Source of the DNA: Methylococcus sp. EFPC2
GTDB lineage: Bacteria > Pseudomonadota > Gammaproteobacteria > Methylococcales > Methylococcaceae
Reading direction: 5' to 3'
DNA: 64,000 nt
Assembly (NCBI RefSeq): GCF_016925495.1
Contig: NZ_CP070491.1
Span: 3,856,001-3,920,000 of the forward strand
The position numbers and the translations under genes were made by a program. This document shows, piece after piece, positions 1 through 8,945 of the stretch. Positions within the stretch are counted from its first letter, which is position 1. Every line of letters starts with the position of its first letter. Below the pieces are notes generated by a model. That model saw only the letters and a list, made by a program, of their open reading frames with translations, did not search any database and was not told the origin of the DNA.

Positions 1-2
1 AC

Positions 3-1406
3 GACTTGGAAATGGCTTGCCTGCAATTGTTGATTTCCTTCGTCCAGGTGATGTTTCCGCCCGACGACGCGCCAGCCCTGCGCCAACGGGCCAAATCCCC
101 GCTCTCGCCTGAAGAGTTCGCGGATGGTGCCGACAAGCTCAGCGATTGGTTCGACCTTGACCATCCCGAATGGCCATTCATGCAAACCCGTGGCGTCAAG
201 GCCGACGAGGCTACCCCCATCCAAAAGCTGCTGATTGGTTTACCGGAAGGCAATAACCATGCGTTTTTTAACCAACCAGGGGAAATTCGCTATCTGGGTG
301 CGCCCGCCACGGCTATTGCGCTGTTCCATCAAGCGGTGAACTGCCCCAGTTTCGGTGGCGGCTTCAAGGGAGGGTTGCGGGGTGGAGCACCGATTACCAC
401 CTTGGTGTCGGGTACTCATTTGCGGGAAACAATTTGGCGGAACGTCCTCACCCGCGAATCCATCGCCGATCTGTTGCCGACCTACGACTTTGATCTTGCG
501 CACGATCAGCCCACTTGGGTTCAGCCTATCAAAGCGGGCGAGACTTTCCCTACTTCGCGAATTGGCCTGTTACGCGGTTTGTTCTGGCAACCGGCTCATG
601 TTGGCTTGGTTCGCTCCGATGACGATCAACCTTGCCAATTGCTTGGCGGTGAGCCCGGATCAGCTTATACCGGTTTCTTCAAAGAGAAATTCACCTATAC
701 GGCCGAGGGCGCGCCTTGGTCCCATCCACATGGTGCCCTGCAAATTACTACAAAAAAGGGCAAGCGTGAGGAAAGGTTCCTGTCCTTTACGACTACCGCG
801 CCCGCTTGGACTTTGCTGAGCGAATTCGTGGTTCCTCGCGGCAGCAAGCAAGACCCGGAGGGTAGCCGTCCGGCATCTGCAATCGCTCAGTTCGGCAAGA
901 CTTGGCCGAGAAAATCATTGCCACTGCTAGTGGGGGGTTATCGCAGCAATCAAGCGTCTGTCATCGAACGCCGCCACGAACTGTTCAGCCTGGCGAGTGG
1001 CTGGGATCAAGCCGGGAACAACCTTAAACACTTGGTCGAACTGGCGCTTAAAAGCCGAGACGCCCTGCGGAAGAAGCTGTTCTATGTTGGCAAAGGCAAT
1101 AAGGACAAGGGTTTCAAAGGGTTGGGCGTGGGGTTGCAACAAACCGGTGAAACCCTATTTTTCCGCCGCACTGAGCGATTGATTCAAAATGCCTTGGCGG
1201 ATGTCGCTTTCGATGATGCACAATTCAATATCCACCGCAAGAACTTCGTGGCTGTGCTGGCCGACGTTTGCCAAGACATTTTCGGCGAATTGACCGGCCC
1301 TTACGCCGCCAAGCCGGAACTCGTTCCCATCATCGCCGTGGCCCGCGCCGGGCTGGGCGCCGATCTAGCCAGTCTTAAACAAGAGGTACAGGCCGATGGC
1401 AGATAA
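3..1406 (+). CDS. cas8e: Cas8e (CasA/Cse1), large subunit of type I-E Cascade, 5' end cut by window
   Basis: Large subunit of the type I-E interference complex, which recognises the PAM and helps load Cas3. The reading frame is already open at base 3. The first residues align with roughly residue 40 of the E. coli protein, so about 40 N-terminal residues lie outside the window. Family-typical stretches are visible: HPFMQT-like (WPFMQTRGVKAD), FGGGFKGGLRGG, RGLFWQPAH, FTTTAPAW, a GGYRSNQAS/ERRHELF region and a C-terminal helical part ending ARAGLGADLASLK. The 3' end overlaps cse2 by 11 bp, which suggests translational coupling. cas3 would be expected upstream. Family assignment is firm. Confidence 0.95.
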   Translation, partial: DLEMACLQLLISFVQVMFPPDDAPALRQRAKSPLSPEEFADGADKLSDWFDLDHPEWPFMQTRGVKADEATPIQKLLIGLPEGNNHAFFNQPGEIRYLGAPATAIALFHQAVNCPSFGGGFKGGLRGGAPITTLVSGTHLRETIWRNVLTRESIADLLPTYDFDLAHDQPTWVQPIKAGETFPTSRIGLLRGLFWQPAHVGLVRSDDDQPCQLLGGEPGSAYTGFFKEKFTYTAEGAPWSHPHGALQITTKKGKREERFLSFTTTAPAWTLLSEFVVPRGSKQDPEGSRPASAIAQFGKTWPRKSLPLLVGGYRSNQASVIERRHELFSLASGWDQAGNNLKHLVELALKSRDALRKKLFYVGKGNKDKGFKGLGVGLQQTGETLFFRRTERLIQNALADVAFDDAQFNIHRKNFVAVLADVCQDIFGELTGPYAAKPELVPIIAVARAGLGADLASLKQEVQADGR

Positions 1407-1941
1407 AAAAAACCTGGAAACGGAATTTCTAGAAATCTGCGAGAAATTCCATGGGAAACGCGGACCTGATGGAACTTACAAGGGTGGCTTGGACAACGGA
1501 CTGAAAGCGCAGATTCGCCGAATCGCGGAACCAGACGACTTGCGGGATACGCCCGCGCTTTATCGACTGTTCAACCATACGCGACCCCACGATGGCTGGC
1601 TGAGGATCGTATTCCTTCTGCCTTGGTGTGAGGACTGTGGCGACGCCAAACGCGCTTCCACCCCCCGTTTCGGCAGGCAGTTGAAGGAAGCCAGTATCAG
1701 CGATCTGCGCTTGTTCCAAGTGGCCCGTTCGTGTTCTCCGCTCGATATCATCCAACTGCGCCGCTTGGCGATCATGCTCAAGCATCCTCGGGTGGATTGG
1801 GAAACCTTTGGCTGGCTGCTTTATCGCTCGGAGCAGGACGGTTCCTGGAGCCGAAATTCCAAGCGCCAACTCATTGAAGATTTTTTCATCGCTCAACCCA
1901 CCTCTTCTGGCCAAAAAAAGGACGCCGCTCATGAACTCTAA
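1396..1941 (+). CDS. casB: Cse2 (CasB/Cas11e), small subunit of type I-E Cascade
   Basis: 181 residues. This is the small subunit of Cascade, present in two copies in E. coli, which stabilises the crRNA-target duplex. It is helical and basic, with the family-typical segment RPHDGWLRIVFLLPWCEDC and a C-terminal RSEQDGSWSRNSKRQLIEDFF block. The position between cas8e and cas7e is diagnostic. It overlaps cas8e by 11 bp upstream and cas7e by 11 bp downstream, so the operon is tightly packed. The C-terminus is slightly extended and Lys/Gln-rich. Confidence 0.93.
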   Translation: MADKKNLETEFLEICEKFHGKRGPDGTYKGGLDNGLKAQIRRIAEPDDLRDTPALYRLFNHTRPHDGWLRIVFLLPWCEDCGDAKRASTPRFGRQLKEASISDLRLFQVARSCSPLDIIQLRRLAIMLKHPRVDWETFGWLLYRSEQDGSWSRNSKRQLIEDFFIAQPTSSGQKKDAAHEL

Positions 1942-3274
1942 GAATTTCGTCAACTTCCATGTGCTGATTTCGCACAGCCCTTCTTGCCTCAACCGCGACG
2001 ATTCCAACATGCAGAAAACTGCCATGTTCGGGGGCGTAACGCGGGTCAGGATTTCCAGCCAGAGCTTGAAGCGGGCTATGCGTCGCCCACCGGAAACGGG
2101 GCTGAACTATTGGGCGGAACATCTGGGCGACCCCTCGTTCCGCACCCGCAGCCTGGAAAAAGCCAAGGCGGAACTGATTGCGGCGTTGGGTGGCGAGTTC
2201 GACCGGGAATTGATCGAGGAAGCGGCTACCCGTTTTGTGCGAACAGTGAAATCCCTCGAAGACGCAGGCGGTGATGCCGAAGAAGCGCCCGCCGCCGCCA
2301 ACGACGAGGCAGCGGACGATGGCAAGGAAGCCGAAAAGCAACTGGCTGTAGCGCCGTGGGTTAACAACGAAATTCGGGAAATCTGCCGCATCCTCAAAGA
2401 GGTCAAGGCACAGGGATTGAGCGACGAAGAGAAGGAAAAAGCGTTCAAAAAGGTCGGCAAGTCGGTCGGCAAGGGCAAGGATAAGCGGACGCTGACCAAG
2501 GAAGATTGCTTGGCCGTGGCGCTAAGTGACAAGATCGCCAAGCGCTTGGAGGAGTCGGCGGAATTGATTCGGAGTGCCATTGGCGGTGCGCTCGACATCG
2601 CGCTTTTTGGCCGCATGGCGACGTCCGGTTTGATGACCAGCGTCGATGGCGCGATGGCTGTAGCCCATGTCATCACCACCCATGCTGTCGAACCGCAGGA
2701 TGTGGATTGGTTCACCGCCGTGGACGATTTGACGGAGGACTCCGGCGAAATGGGGGCCGGTCATCTCAACACCCAACAATTCTCCGCCGGTGTCTTCTAC
2801 CGCTATGCCAGCCTCAACCTCAAGCAATTACAGGTGAACCTAGGGCTGATCGGCGACATGAAAGCGACTGAAACCGCCGAAAGTCGCGCCCGTGCCCTGG
2901 AAATCGCCAAGCACTTATTCCACATGCTGGCGACCGTCGTGCCTTCCGCCATGCAAGGACGGCACGCGGCGTTCAACCCGGCGGATTTCGCCATCGTCAG
3001 TTTCTCCGACCAGCCGATTTCCCTCGCCAATGCCTTTGAAGCGCCCGTCCAGCGCGGACGCAACGGCGGTTATCTCTCGCCCTCAATGGTGGAGCTTGCC
3101 GAATACTGGCGGCGCTTGAATTCGGCCTATGGCCTGAATGAAACAGCGGCGGCATTCCGGTTTGGCGATGAACTATGGGAAAGCGGGGTGAAAAAGCCCT
3201 GGCCGCACAAATTAGCCGCTTTCGATACCCTGTCGAAATTGGAAAGCTGGATCACCCGCGACGGCCAAGGTTGA
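1931..3274 (+). CDS. cas7e: Cas7e (CasC/Cse4), backbone subunit of type I-E Cascade, enlarged
   Basis: 447 residues from ATG 1931, which overlaps the end of cse2. This start puts the canonical N-terminus FVNFHVLISHSPSCLNRDD at residues 6 onward; longer upstream extensions in this frame read into cse2. Other conserved parts are RVRISSQSLKRAMR, GRMATSGLMTSVDGAM, DWFTAVDDL, HLNTQQFSAGVFYRYA and AFNPADFAIVSFSDQP. It coats the crRNA spacer in Cascade. It is about 80 residues longer than E. coli Cas7 (363). The extra length is an acidic Ala/Glu/Asp stretch plus a Lys-rich helical stretch around residues 105-210, in the helical domain. The charged insert looks flexible and could be lineage-specific. 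Confidence 0.95.
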   Translation: MNSKNFVNFHVLISHSPSCLNRDDSNMQKTAMFGGVTRVRISSQSLKRAMRRPPETGLNYWAEHLGDPSFRTRSLEKAKAELIAALGGEFDRELIEEAATRFVRTVKSLEDAGGDAEEAPAAANDEAADDGKEAEKQLAVAPWVNNEIREICRILKEVKAQGLSDEEKEKAFKKVGKSVGKGKDKRTLTKEDCLAVALSDKIAKRLEESAELIRSAIGGALDIALFGRMATSGLMTSVDGAMAVAHVITTHAVEPQDVDWFTAVDDLTEDSGEMGAGHLNTQQFSAGVFYRYASLNLKQLQVNLGLIGDMKATETAESRARALEIAKHLFHMLATVVPSAMQGRHAAFNPADFAIVSFSDQPISLANAFEAPVQRGRNGGYLSPSMVELAEYWRRLNSAYGLNETAAAFRFGDELWESGVKKPWPHKLAAFDTLSKLESWITRDGQG

Positions 3275-3284
3275 GGAAACGGCA

Positions 3285-4019
3285 ATGCCTAGCTTCCTTA
3301 TCTTGAAACTCGATGGCCCCATGCAAGCTTGGGGCGATCACACCTTCGAGGATTTCCGACCCAGCCGCGATTTTCCGACCCGTAGCGCCCTGCTTGGCTT
3401 GCTCGCTGCCTGTTTGGGAATCGAGCGCGAGGACGCGGAAGCCCAAGCTCAATTGGCGGGAAGTGTGGACTTCACAGTCAGGGCGGATTTGCAGGCGATA
3501 CGGCCAGAACTGCCGGAGCGCAAAGGCAAGCCAATTCCCCGGCAATCGATACGGCTGGCGGATTTTCACACGGTGCTGGCGGCGCGGTTGGTGAAACGGG
3601 ACGCTAGCGGATTGCCGAAAGCGAATCCCAATCCCGTGGTTTCACGTCGCGAATACCTCTATGACGCGTATTTCACCGTCGCGGTCGGCCAGCGCGAACC
3701 AGCCACTTACCCCTTGGAATCCATCGCCGCTTATTTGCGTAAGCCCGTCTATACCCCGAGCTTGGGGCGGCGCTCTTGCCCCTTGGCCCGTCCGCTGCTG
3801 GATGCCGAAAATTTTCTGATTGAGGAGGAAAACGGCATTGCGGCCTTGGCGCAAGTGCTGCCCTTGGGCGGGTTGATCTACGCCGAAACCGACGCGCGAG
3901 AACGCAATCCCATCGTGGTCCGCGACTTACCCATACACAGAAATAAGCGGATGTTCGCCACTCGTAAAGTGTACGTCCACAAGCAATCGGAGGCCGCCGA
4001 TGTTCATCAGCCGGATTGA
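3285..4019 (+). CDS. cas5e: Cas5e (CasD), crRNA 5'-handle-binding Cascade subunit
   Basis: 244 residues. It binds the 5' handle of crRNA at the foot of Cascade. The N-terminus reads SFLILKLDGPMQAWGDHTFE, followed by RPSRDFPTRSALLGLLAACLGI, the hallmark Cas5e RAMP fold start with its Gly-rich segment. A central YLYDAYFTV block and a KPVYTPSLGRRSCPLARPL segment also fit the family. It starts 10 bp after cas7e and overlaps cas6e by 20 bp. Length is near the family norm (E. coli 224). Confidence 0.95.
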   Translation: MPSFLILKLDGPMQAWGDHTFEDFRPSRDFPTRSALLGLLAACLGIEREDAEAQAQLAGSVDFTVRADLQAIRPELPERKGKPIPRQSIRLADFHTVLAARLVKRDASGLPKANPNPVVSRREYLYDAYFTVAVGQREPATYPLESIAAYLRKPVYTPSLGRRSCPLARPLLDAENFLIEEENGIAALAQVLPLGGLIYAETDARERNPIVVRDLPIHRNKRMFATRKVYVHKQSEAADVHQPD

Positions 4020-4644
4020 AGTGGACTGGGCGAAGGCGCGGAATCCTTATGATCTGCACCGTGCGGTGTGGACGCTATTTCCCGGGCAGGAAAAGGAACC
4101 GCGCAAGGAGCTGGATGAAGAGCGCCAGGGATTTTTGTTTCGGGTCGAGGAAAACCACACCGGGCATAAGGCCCGTCTCCTGGTGCAATCGCAGACTGCG
4201 CCTCGGATCGAAGGGCAGGGCGCCCGGTCGCTGGGGTCGCGGGAGTTCGATCCGCAGCCGTCGGAAGGCCAGCAATTGGAATTCTTGCTGACGGCCAACC
4301 CGATCAAAACCATCACCGATCAATTTTCCGACACCAAGCCGGGTAAAAAACCTAACAAACGGGGCGAACGCAAATGCCGCGTGCCCTTGCTGCGCGAAGA
4401 GGAGCAAATTGCTTGGCTGAACGGCCGATTGATCGATTGCGCAATGGTGGAGTCTGTAACCGTCCAGCCGCACCCGTTGCTATTTTTTCGGGATAAACGT
4501 AAAAATCACGGCAAGCTATTAACCGTAACCTATCAAGGTTTGCTCCGAGTAACGGTACCGGAAATCCTGCGGAGCCGACTCTATAACGGCATCGGTCCCG
4601 CCAAAGCCTTCGGCTGCGGGTTGATGCTGGTGCGGCGGGTTTGA
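4000..4644 (+). CDS. cas6e: Cas6e (CasE/Cse3), crRNA-processing endoribonuclease
   Basis: 214 residues. This metal-independent RNase cleaves the repeat hairpin and stays on the crRNA 3' end. The N-terminal YDLHRAVWTLFPG motif carries Tyr17 and the likely catalytic His20. ANPIKTI, RCRVPLLREEEQIAWL-like text and the C-terminal Gly-rich loop GIGPAKAFGCGLM match the family. The stop codon overlaps the next start as TGATG, so the small gene that follows is translationally coupled to the cas operon. Confidence 0.95.
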   Translation: MFISRIEVDWAKARNPYDLHRAVWTLFPGQEKEPRKELDEERQGFLFRVEENHTGHKARLLVQSQTAPRIEGQGARSLGSREFDPQPSEGQQLEFLLTANPIKTITDQFSDTKPGKKPNKRGERKCRVPLLREEEQIAWLNGRLIDCAMVESVTVQPHPLLFFRDKRKNHGKLLTVTYQGLLRVTVPEILRSRLYNGIGPAKAFGCGLMLVRRV

Positions 4645-4772
4645 TGTGGACTTTGGCCGAACTGTGCGACTGCCTGGCGAATCGGCAGGTTTTGTGGCGC
4701 AAGCATGCATTGGAGCGGATGATGGAGCGCGGAGTTTCGCGCGCGGAGGTATTGGCGGTATTCAGGACATGA
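4644..4772 (+). pseudogene. Truncated DUF4258-type toxin remnant
   Basis: 42 codons, ATG 4644 to TGA 4770-4772. The only recognisable part is KHALERMMERGVSRAEV, which matches the N-terminal half of DUF4258 proteins (BrnT/RelE-like fold, usually 75-95 residues). DUF4258 genes are commonly followed by a YgiT/MqsA zinc-finger antitoxin, as here. The C-terminal half with its beta strands is absent, and the stop codon overlaps the antitoxin ATG. An internal deletion that left the antitoxin intact is the simplest reading, and the product is unlikely to be a working RNase toxin. Calling it a remnant is inference. Confidence 0.6.
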
Positions 4773-5014
4773 GTAAGGCGAAAGAATGCTGCCCGCTCTG
4801 CGGCGGCGACAAGGAGTTCGGCAAGACGACGTTCGCCGTCGATCTGGGATTTGGGGTGGTGGTCGTGCGCAACGTGCCGGCCCAGGTCTGCTCCTTGTGC
4901 GGGGAGGATTGGATAGACGATCCGGTTGCCGAGCGATTGGAAGTTATCGTCGAGCACGCCCGCGGGGTTCATGCCGCCGTCGATGTGTCGGATTTTTCGG
5001 AAAAAGTCGCTTGA
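4769..5014 (+). CDS. MqsA/YgiT-type zinc-finger antitoxin
   Basis: 81 residues. Two CxxC motifs (CPLC near residue 8 and CSLC near residue 43) form the zinc-binding N-terminal domain of YgiT-type antitoxins. The text between them, FAVDLGFGVVVVRNVPAQV, is typical. The usual tail VAERLEVIVEHA follows, but there is no C-terminal helix-turn-helix Xre domain as in full MqsA, so this is the short form that accompanies DUF4258 toxins. The start ATGA overlaps the stop of the truncated toxin. If the toxin is dead, this is an orphan antitoxin inside the cas operon. Confidence 0.75.
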   Translation: MSKAKECCPLCGGDKEFGKTTFAVDLGFGVVVVRNVPAQVCSLCGEDWIDDPVAERLEVIVEHARGVHAAVDVSDFSEKVA

Positions 5015-5193
5015 ACTGCCCTGGAAAATTTCCGCAATGGTGTAGCTGGAAGGTTCACGCGGCTGCACCCGATGACAATTTGCGATCGTCTGCCGCCCTG
5101 CCGTTGCAAAAACTCCGTCTATGCCCCGCAAGCCCCGCAATGTCTGGCTTTGCGCTTTTGAGAGAGGGGTATGCGGGTGCGTTTAAAAAGTTT
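5015..5193. other. Non-coding gap before the first dyad array
   Basis: About 180 bp between the antitoxin stop and the periodic array. No convincing gene was seen. A plus-strand frame from ATG 5140 to 5418 (92 residues) runs into the array and reads as heptads of the type F/L-T-x-V. It has no Shine-Dalgarno sequence, and the equivalent minus-strand frame reads the same way because the repeat is dyad-symmetric. Neither is annotated as a gene. Confidence 0.4.
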
Positions 5194-5480
5194 TTTACGG
5201 CCGTAGAAATGATTTTTACGCCCGTAAGCGCGCTTCCTGCGGTCGTAAAAACCCTGGCTACGCGCCGAGCAAGGTTTGCTCGGGCCGTAAATCGCTTGCT
5301 TACGTCCGTAGGAAGCCGATTGACGGGCGTAAATTGCCTGGCTACGGCCGTGGGACGCCGTCTTAGGGCTGTAAAAACGTTTGCGACGTCCGCGGGAGAG
5401 GTTTCCACGGACGTATAACCCTTTCCTACGGGCGCGGAAAGACTTTCCACGCCTGGGGAAAAACCGTCCGCGCGCGTCAG
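5194..5480. repeat. 21-bp-period dyad-repeat array 1 (GC-rich core)
   Basis: About 13-14 degenerate units with a strict 21-bp step. The tetramer CGTA or a one-base variant recurs at 5202, 5223, 5244, 5286, 5307, 5328, 5349, 5370, 5391 and 5412. Each unit has a 14-bp inverted-repeat core with consensus TTTACGGCCGTAAA followed by a variable 7-bp linker. Dyad centres fall at 5200/5201, 5221/5222 and so on, exactly two helical turns apart at 10.5 bp per turn. It is not a CRISPR array, since the linkers are only 7 bp. Either phased binding sites for a dimeric protein or a decaying heptad-coding repeat would fit. See the related array at 35,574-35,945. Confidence 0.7.
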
Positions 5481-5559
5481 GACGAATTCGATGGGGCGCG
5501 CGGGTTTCATAGTCTCCACGGCCGCCGGATCTTGCGGCCGCTGACCATCGAGGTGTTTC

Positions 5560-6180
5560 ATGGCCAAGTCATCGTTCATTCCTTCCACCGACAGCGATTT
5601 CCAGCGCTGGTACAACAACTTTTCCTCCGCACTTCCCGCCCAGCAGGCCTTGTTCGGCCTGTCGGACGAGGACATCGCCGCCATCGTCGCCGCCAATCAG
5701 AGCCTGAGCGCGAAGCTCCAGGCGGCCGATGCCGCGGCGGCGGCCGCCAAGGTGGCCAATGCCGAGAAGTCGGAGAGCCGGCGCAAGGCCGACGGCGATG
5801 CGCGCGGCATCGCCCGACGCATCAAGGCGCATCCGAAATACACGCCCGCCATCGGGCAACTGCTGGGCATCGAGGGGGCCGAGAGCAGCGGCGACCTGAG
5901 CGCGGCCCGCCCCGATGTGTTCGTCGCCAACCTGGGCGGCGGCAAGGCGGAGGTTTCGTTCAACAAGTCCAACAGCCACGGTGTGAACGTCTACGGCTGG
6001 CGGGAAGGCGACGCCGATTTCGTGTTTCTGGCCCGCGACAATGCCTCGCCCTATGTCGACGAGCGTCCGCCCGCAGCGGCGGGCAAACCGGAGCTGCGGC
6101 GCTACAAGCTGGTCTACGTGCTGGCCGACGAGGAGGTCGGCCAGTTCAGCGCCATCGTGGAGACGGTGGTGACGCCGTGA
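5560..6180 (+). CDS. Hypothetical protein with predicted beta-rich C-terminal domain
   Basis: 206 residues, preceded by GAGG seven bases before ATG. The N-terminal half (about 1-95) is helical and Ala-rich, with a coiled-coil-like AADAAAAAAKVANAEK stretch. The C-terminal half (about 105-206) is beta-rich, with VEVSFNKSNSHGVNVYGW-like strands and a closing SAIVETVV strand that recalls fibronectin type III-like repeats. No signal peptide is evident. I recall related uncharacterised proteins in scattered bacteria, but no function is known to me. It lies between the first dyad array and a vapBC pair inside the cas locus, so it is probably cargo of the island. Confidence 0.6.
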   Translation: MAKSSFIPSTDSDFQRWYNNFSSALPAQQALFGLSDEDIAAIVAANQSLSAKLQAADAAAAAAKVANAEKSESRRKADGDARGIARRIKAHPKYTPAIGQLLGIEGAESSGDLSAARPDVFVANLGGGKAEVSFNKSNSHGVNVYGWREGDADFVFLARDNASPYVDERPPAAAGKPELRRYKLVYVLADEEVGQFSAIVETVVTP

Positions 6181-6271
6181 AGCCCTGACCGGGCCCGCGC
6201 CGCGGGAGCTCACATCTTCCGCGGCTGCGCGCCGATACGGCACGCCCTCCGTGCTGTCCAGTTTCGGTGTG

Positions 6272-6277
6272 TATAAT
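6272..6277 (+). promoter_or_regulatory. Possible -10 element for the vapBC pair
   Basis: A perfect TATAAT lies 36 bp upstream of the antitoxin ATG at 6313. No convincing -35 hexamer was seen at 16-18 bp spacing. The intergenic region 6181-6312 is the only space available for a promoter serving vapB, vapC and possibly the Uma2 gene. The assignment rests on the hexamer alone. Confidence 0.35.
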
Positions 6278-6312
6278 GCGTGTGTAATTATCAGCGCGAT
6301 GGGTGGGCGAGT

Positions 6313-6537
6313 ATGTCGCATCGAGTGAATGTGATTCTGGATGACGAGGTTTGGGAGCAATTCCAGGCCATACCCAAAGGGGAGCGCAGCAAATTGATCA
6401 ATCAGGCGGTGTCGGAAACCTTGCTGCGCCGGCAACGCGAGGAGGCGTTCGCGCGGATCAGGGCGCGGGCGGAAGCCAAGGAAAAATTGCCGGGAACGAC
6501 CGAAGACTGGGTGCGCGAAGACCGGGACAGTCATTAG
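6313..6537 (+). CDS. VapB-like antitoxin (ribbon-helix-helix type)
   Basis: 74 residues from ATG 6313. A longer start at 6280 is possible but adds a non-conserved tail. The N-terminus HRVNVILDDEVWEQFQAIPKGERSKLIN fits a ribbon-helix-helix DNA-binding fold (beta strand, two helices). The rest is a charged helix that would wrap the toxin. It is immediately followed, with no gap, by a PIN-domain gene, the classic vapBC layout. It likely autorepresses the pair. Confidence 0.75.
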   Translation: MSHRVNVILDDEVWEQFQAIPKGERSKLINQAVSETLLRRQREEAFARIRARAEAKEKLPGTTEDWVREDRDSH

Positions 6538-6960
6538 ATGAGACACCTGGTCATCGATGCATCGGTCATCCTGAAATGGCTGTTGCCGCCGGAGAGCGAG
6601 CCTTATCAAGCGCAGGCACTGGCCATCGCGCAGGCTTTGTCCCAGGGGCGGGTCGAAGCACGCTTGCCGGCACTTTGGTATTTCGAGGTGGGTAACATCC
6701 TGGCGCGAAAATACCGGCAGGACGCCGACCGCGACCTGGCCGACTTGCGCCGGCAACTCGCCGGCTGCGACGAGCCGGTGGCGCCAAGCTGGCAGCGAGA
6801 GATCGTTCGCCTGACGGCATCGTACCCTGTCACCTTCTACGACGCCGCTTATCACGCCCTCGCCATCGTCCGCGATGGTGTTTTCGTCACCGCCGATGAA
6901 AAATACCTGCAAGCGGTGGCCGGCGAGCCCTGCATCATGCACCTCAAGGACTGGTATTGA
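6538..6960 (+). CDS. VapC-type PIN-domain ribonuclease toxin
   Basis: 140 residues. The PIN-domain acidic residues are all present: D7 in VIDASV, E50 in FEVGN, D102 in TFYDAAYHA and D120 in TADEKYL. Such toxins are Mg2+-dependent RNases that cut tRNA or rRNA. ATG follows the antitoxin stop directly. All four acidic positions are intact, so the toxin is probably active and the pair could stabilise this part of the cas locus. Confidence 0.85.
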   Translation: MRHLVIDASVILKWLLPPESEPYQAQALAIAQALSQGRVEARLPALWYFEVGNILARKYRQDADRDLADLRRQLAGCDEPVAPSWQREIVRLTASYPVTFYDAAYHALAIVRDGVFVTADEKYLQAVAGEPCIMHLKDWY

Positions 6961-6973
6961 GCCGAGTACAGCC

Positions 6974-7543
6974 ATGCAACATGCCACCGTACTTCCCATC
7001 CCCGAAGCCGATTATCTGGCCGGCGAACCGCTCAGTGCGGTGCGCCACGAATACGTGGCCGGGCATGTTTATGCCATGGCCGGAGCGGGCAAGGCGCATA
7101 ACACCATCGCCCTGAACATCGCGAGCCGGTTGCGCAATCATCTGCGCGGTTCGCCTTGCCGCAGTTATATCGCCGACATGAAAGTGAGGGTGGCGCGTGA
7201 GCAGGCGTATTTCTACCCCGACGTCGTGGTCACCTGTTCCGAGCGAGACACCGCCGCCGATGCGCCCAAGGATTATCTGACCGAGCCGCGCCTGATCGTC
7301 GAGGTGCTGTCGCCGGGCACCGAAACCACCGACCGGCGCGAGAAGATGCGCGCCTATGCCGCGCTGGAGAGCTTGCGGGAATATGTGCTGGTGGAAAGCC
7401 GTTTCCCGCAGGTGGAGGTTTACCGCAGGCTGCCGGACGGCGGCTGGGAGCAATGGACCTGGTCGCCGGGCGAAACCGTACGCTTGGACAGCGTCGGTTT
7501 GGATCTGGCGTTCGCGGAGATTTACGAGGACGTGGAATTCTGA
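6974..7543 (+). CDS. Uma2 family (DUF820) putative PD-(D/E)xK nuclease-fold protein
   Basis: 189 residues from ATG 6974; the frame is open further upstream, but that would overlap vapC. Typical Uma2 text: Y-L-A-GE at the start, HEYVAGHVYAMAGAGKAHN, YFYPDVVVTC (the PD of the nuclease fold), RLIVEVLSPGTE (the ExV motif), then ReKmraYaal and the closing ETVRLDSVGLDL. Family members are very common in cyanobacteria and scattered elsewhere. Their biochemical role is unproven, and the restriction-endonuclease-like fold is the basis for the name. It lies 13 bp after vapC and about 85 bp before cas1e. Confidence 0.8.
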   Translation: MQHATVLPIPEADYLAGEPLSAVRHEYVAGHVYAMAGAGKAHNTIALNIASRLRNHLRGSPCRSYIADMKVRVAREQAYFYPDVVVTCSERDTAADAPKDYLTEPRLIVEVLSPGTETTDRREKMRAYAALESLREYVLVESRFPQVEVYRRLPDGGWEQWTWSPGETVRLDSVGLDLAFAEIYEDVEF

Positions 7544-7555
7544 TTCTTTCCCTCT

Positions 7556-7576
7556 CCCTCTCCCTCTGGGAGAGGG
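7556..7576. repeat. REP-like hairpin, possible terminator, between the Uma2 gene and cas1e
   Basis: CCCTCTCCC, TCT loop, GGGAGAGGG: a perfect 9-bp stem with a 3-nt loop. It is followed by TTGGGTGAGGG, which together matches a dispersed repeat found in many proteobacterial genomes. There is no T-run, so if it terminates transcription it is not a canonical intrinsic terminator. A CRISPR spacer at 14,534-14,565 carries a closely related sequence sharing CCCTCTGGGAGAGGG. Confidence 0.65.
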
Positions 7577-7629
7577 TTGGGTGAGGGTCATCCAAAACGA
7601 CATTACTTTTTTAAACGACTGGTGCCGGC

Positions 7630-8927
<1,298 letters not shown>

Positions 8928-8945
8928 CAACAAGTTAGAAATGGT

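Noticed and set aside
5140-5418. A 92-codon plus-strand heptad-repeat frame in dyad array 1.
   Set aside because: No ribosome site, and the complementary strand reads equally well because the unit is palindromic; kept as a repeat, not a gene.
5194-5480. The idea that the 21-bp arrays are small CRISPR arrays.
   Set aside because: The units are contiguous with only 7-bp linkers, not unique 30-bp-class spacers, and the core is degenerate.
6280-6312. An upstream start for the VapB-like gene.
   Set aside because: It adds a non-conserved tail and overlaps the likely -10 region; ATG 6,313 gives the canonical N-terminus.
5569-6999. A minus-strand frame of about 476 codons across the hypothetical gene and vapBC.
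   Set aside because: Three complete plus-strand genes with recognisable motifs cover the interval.
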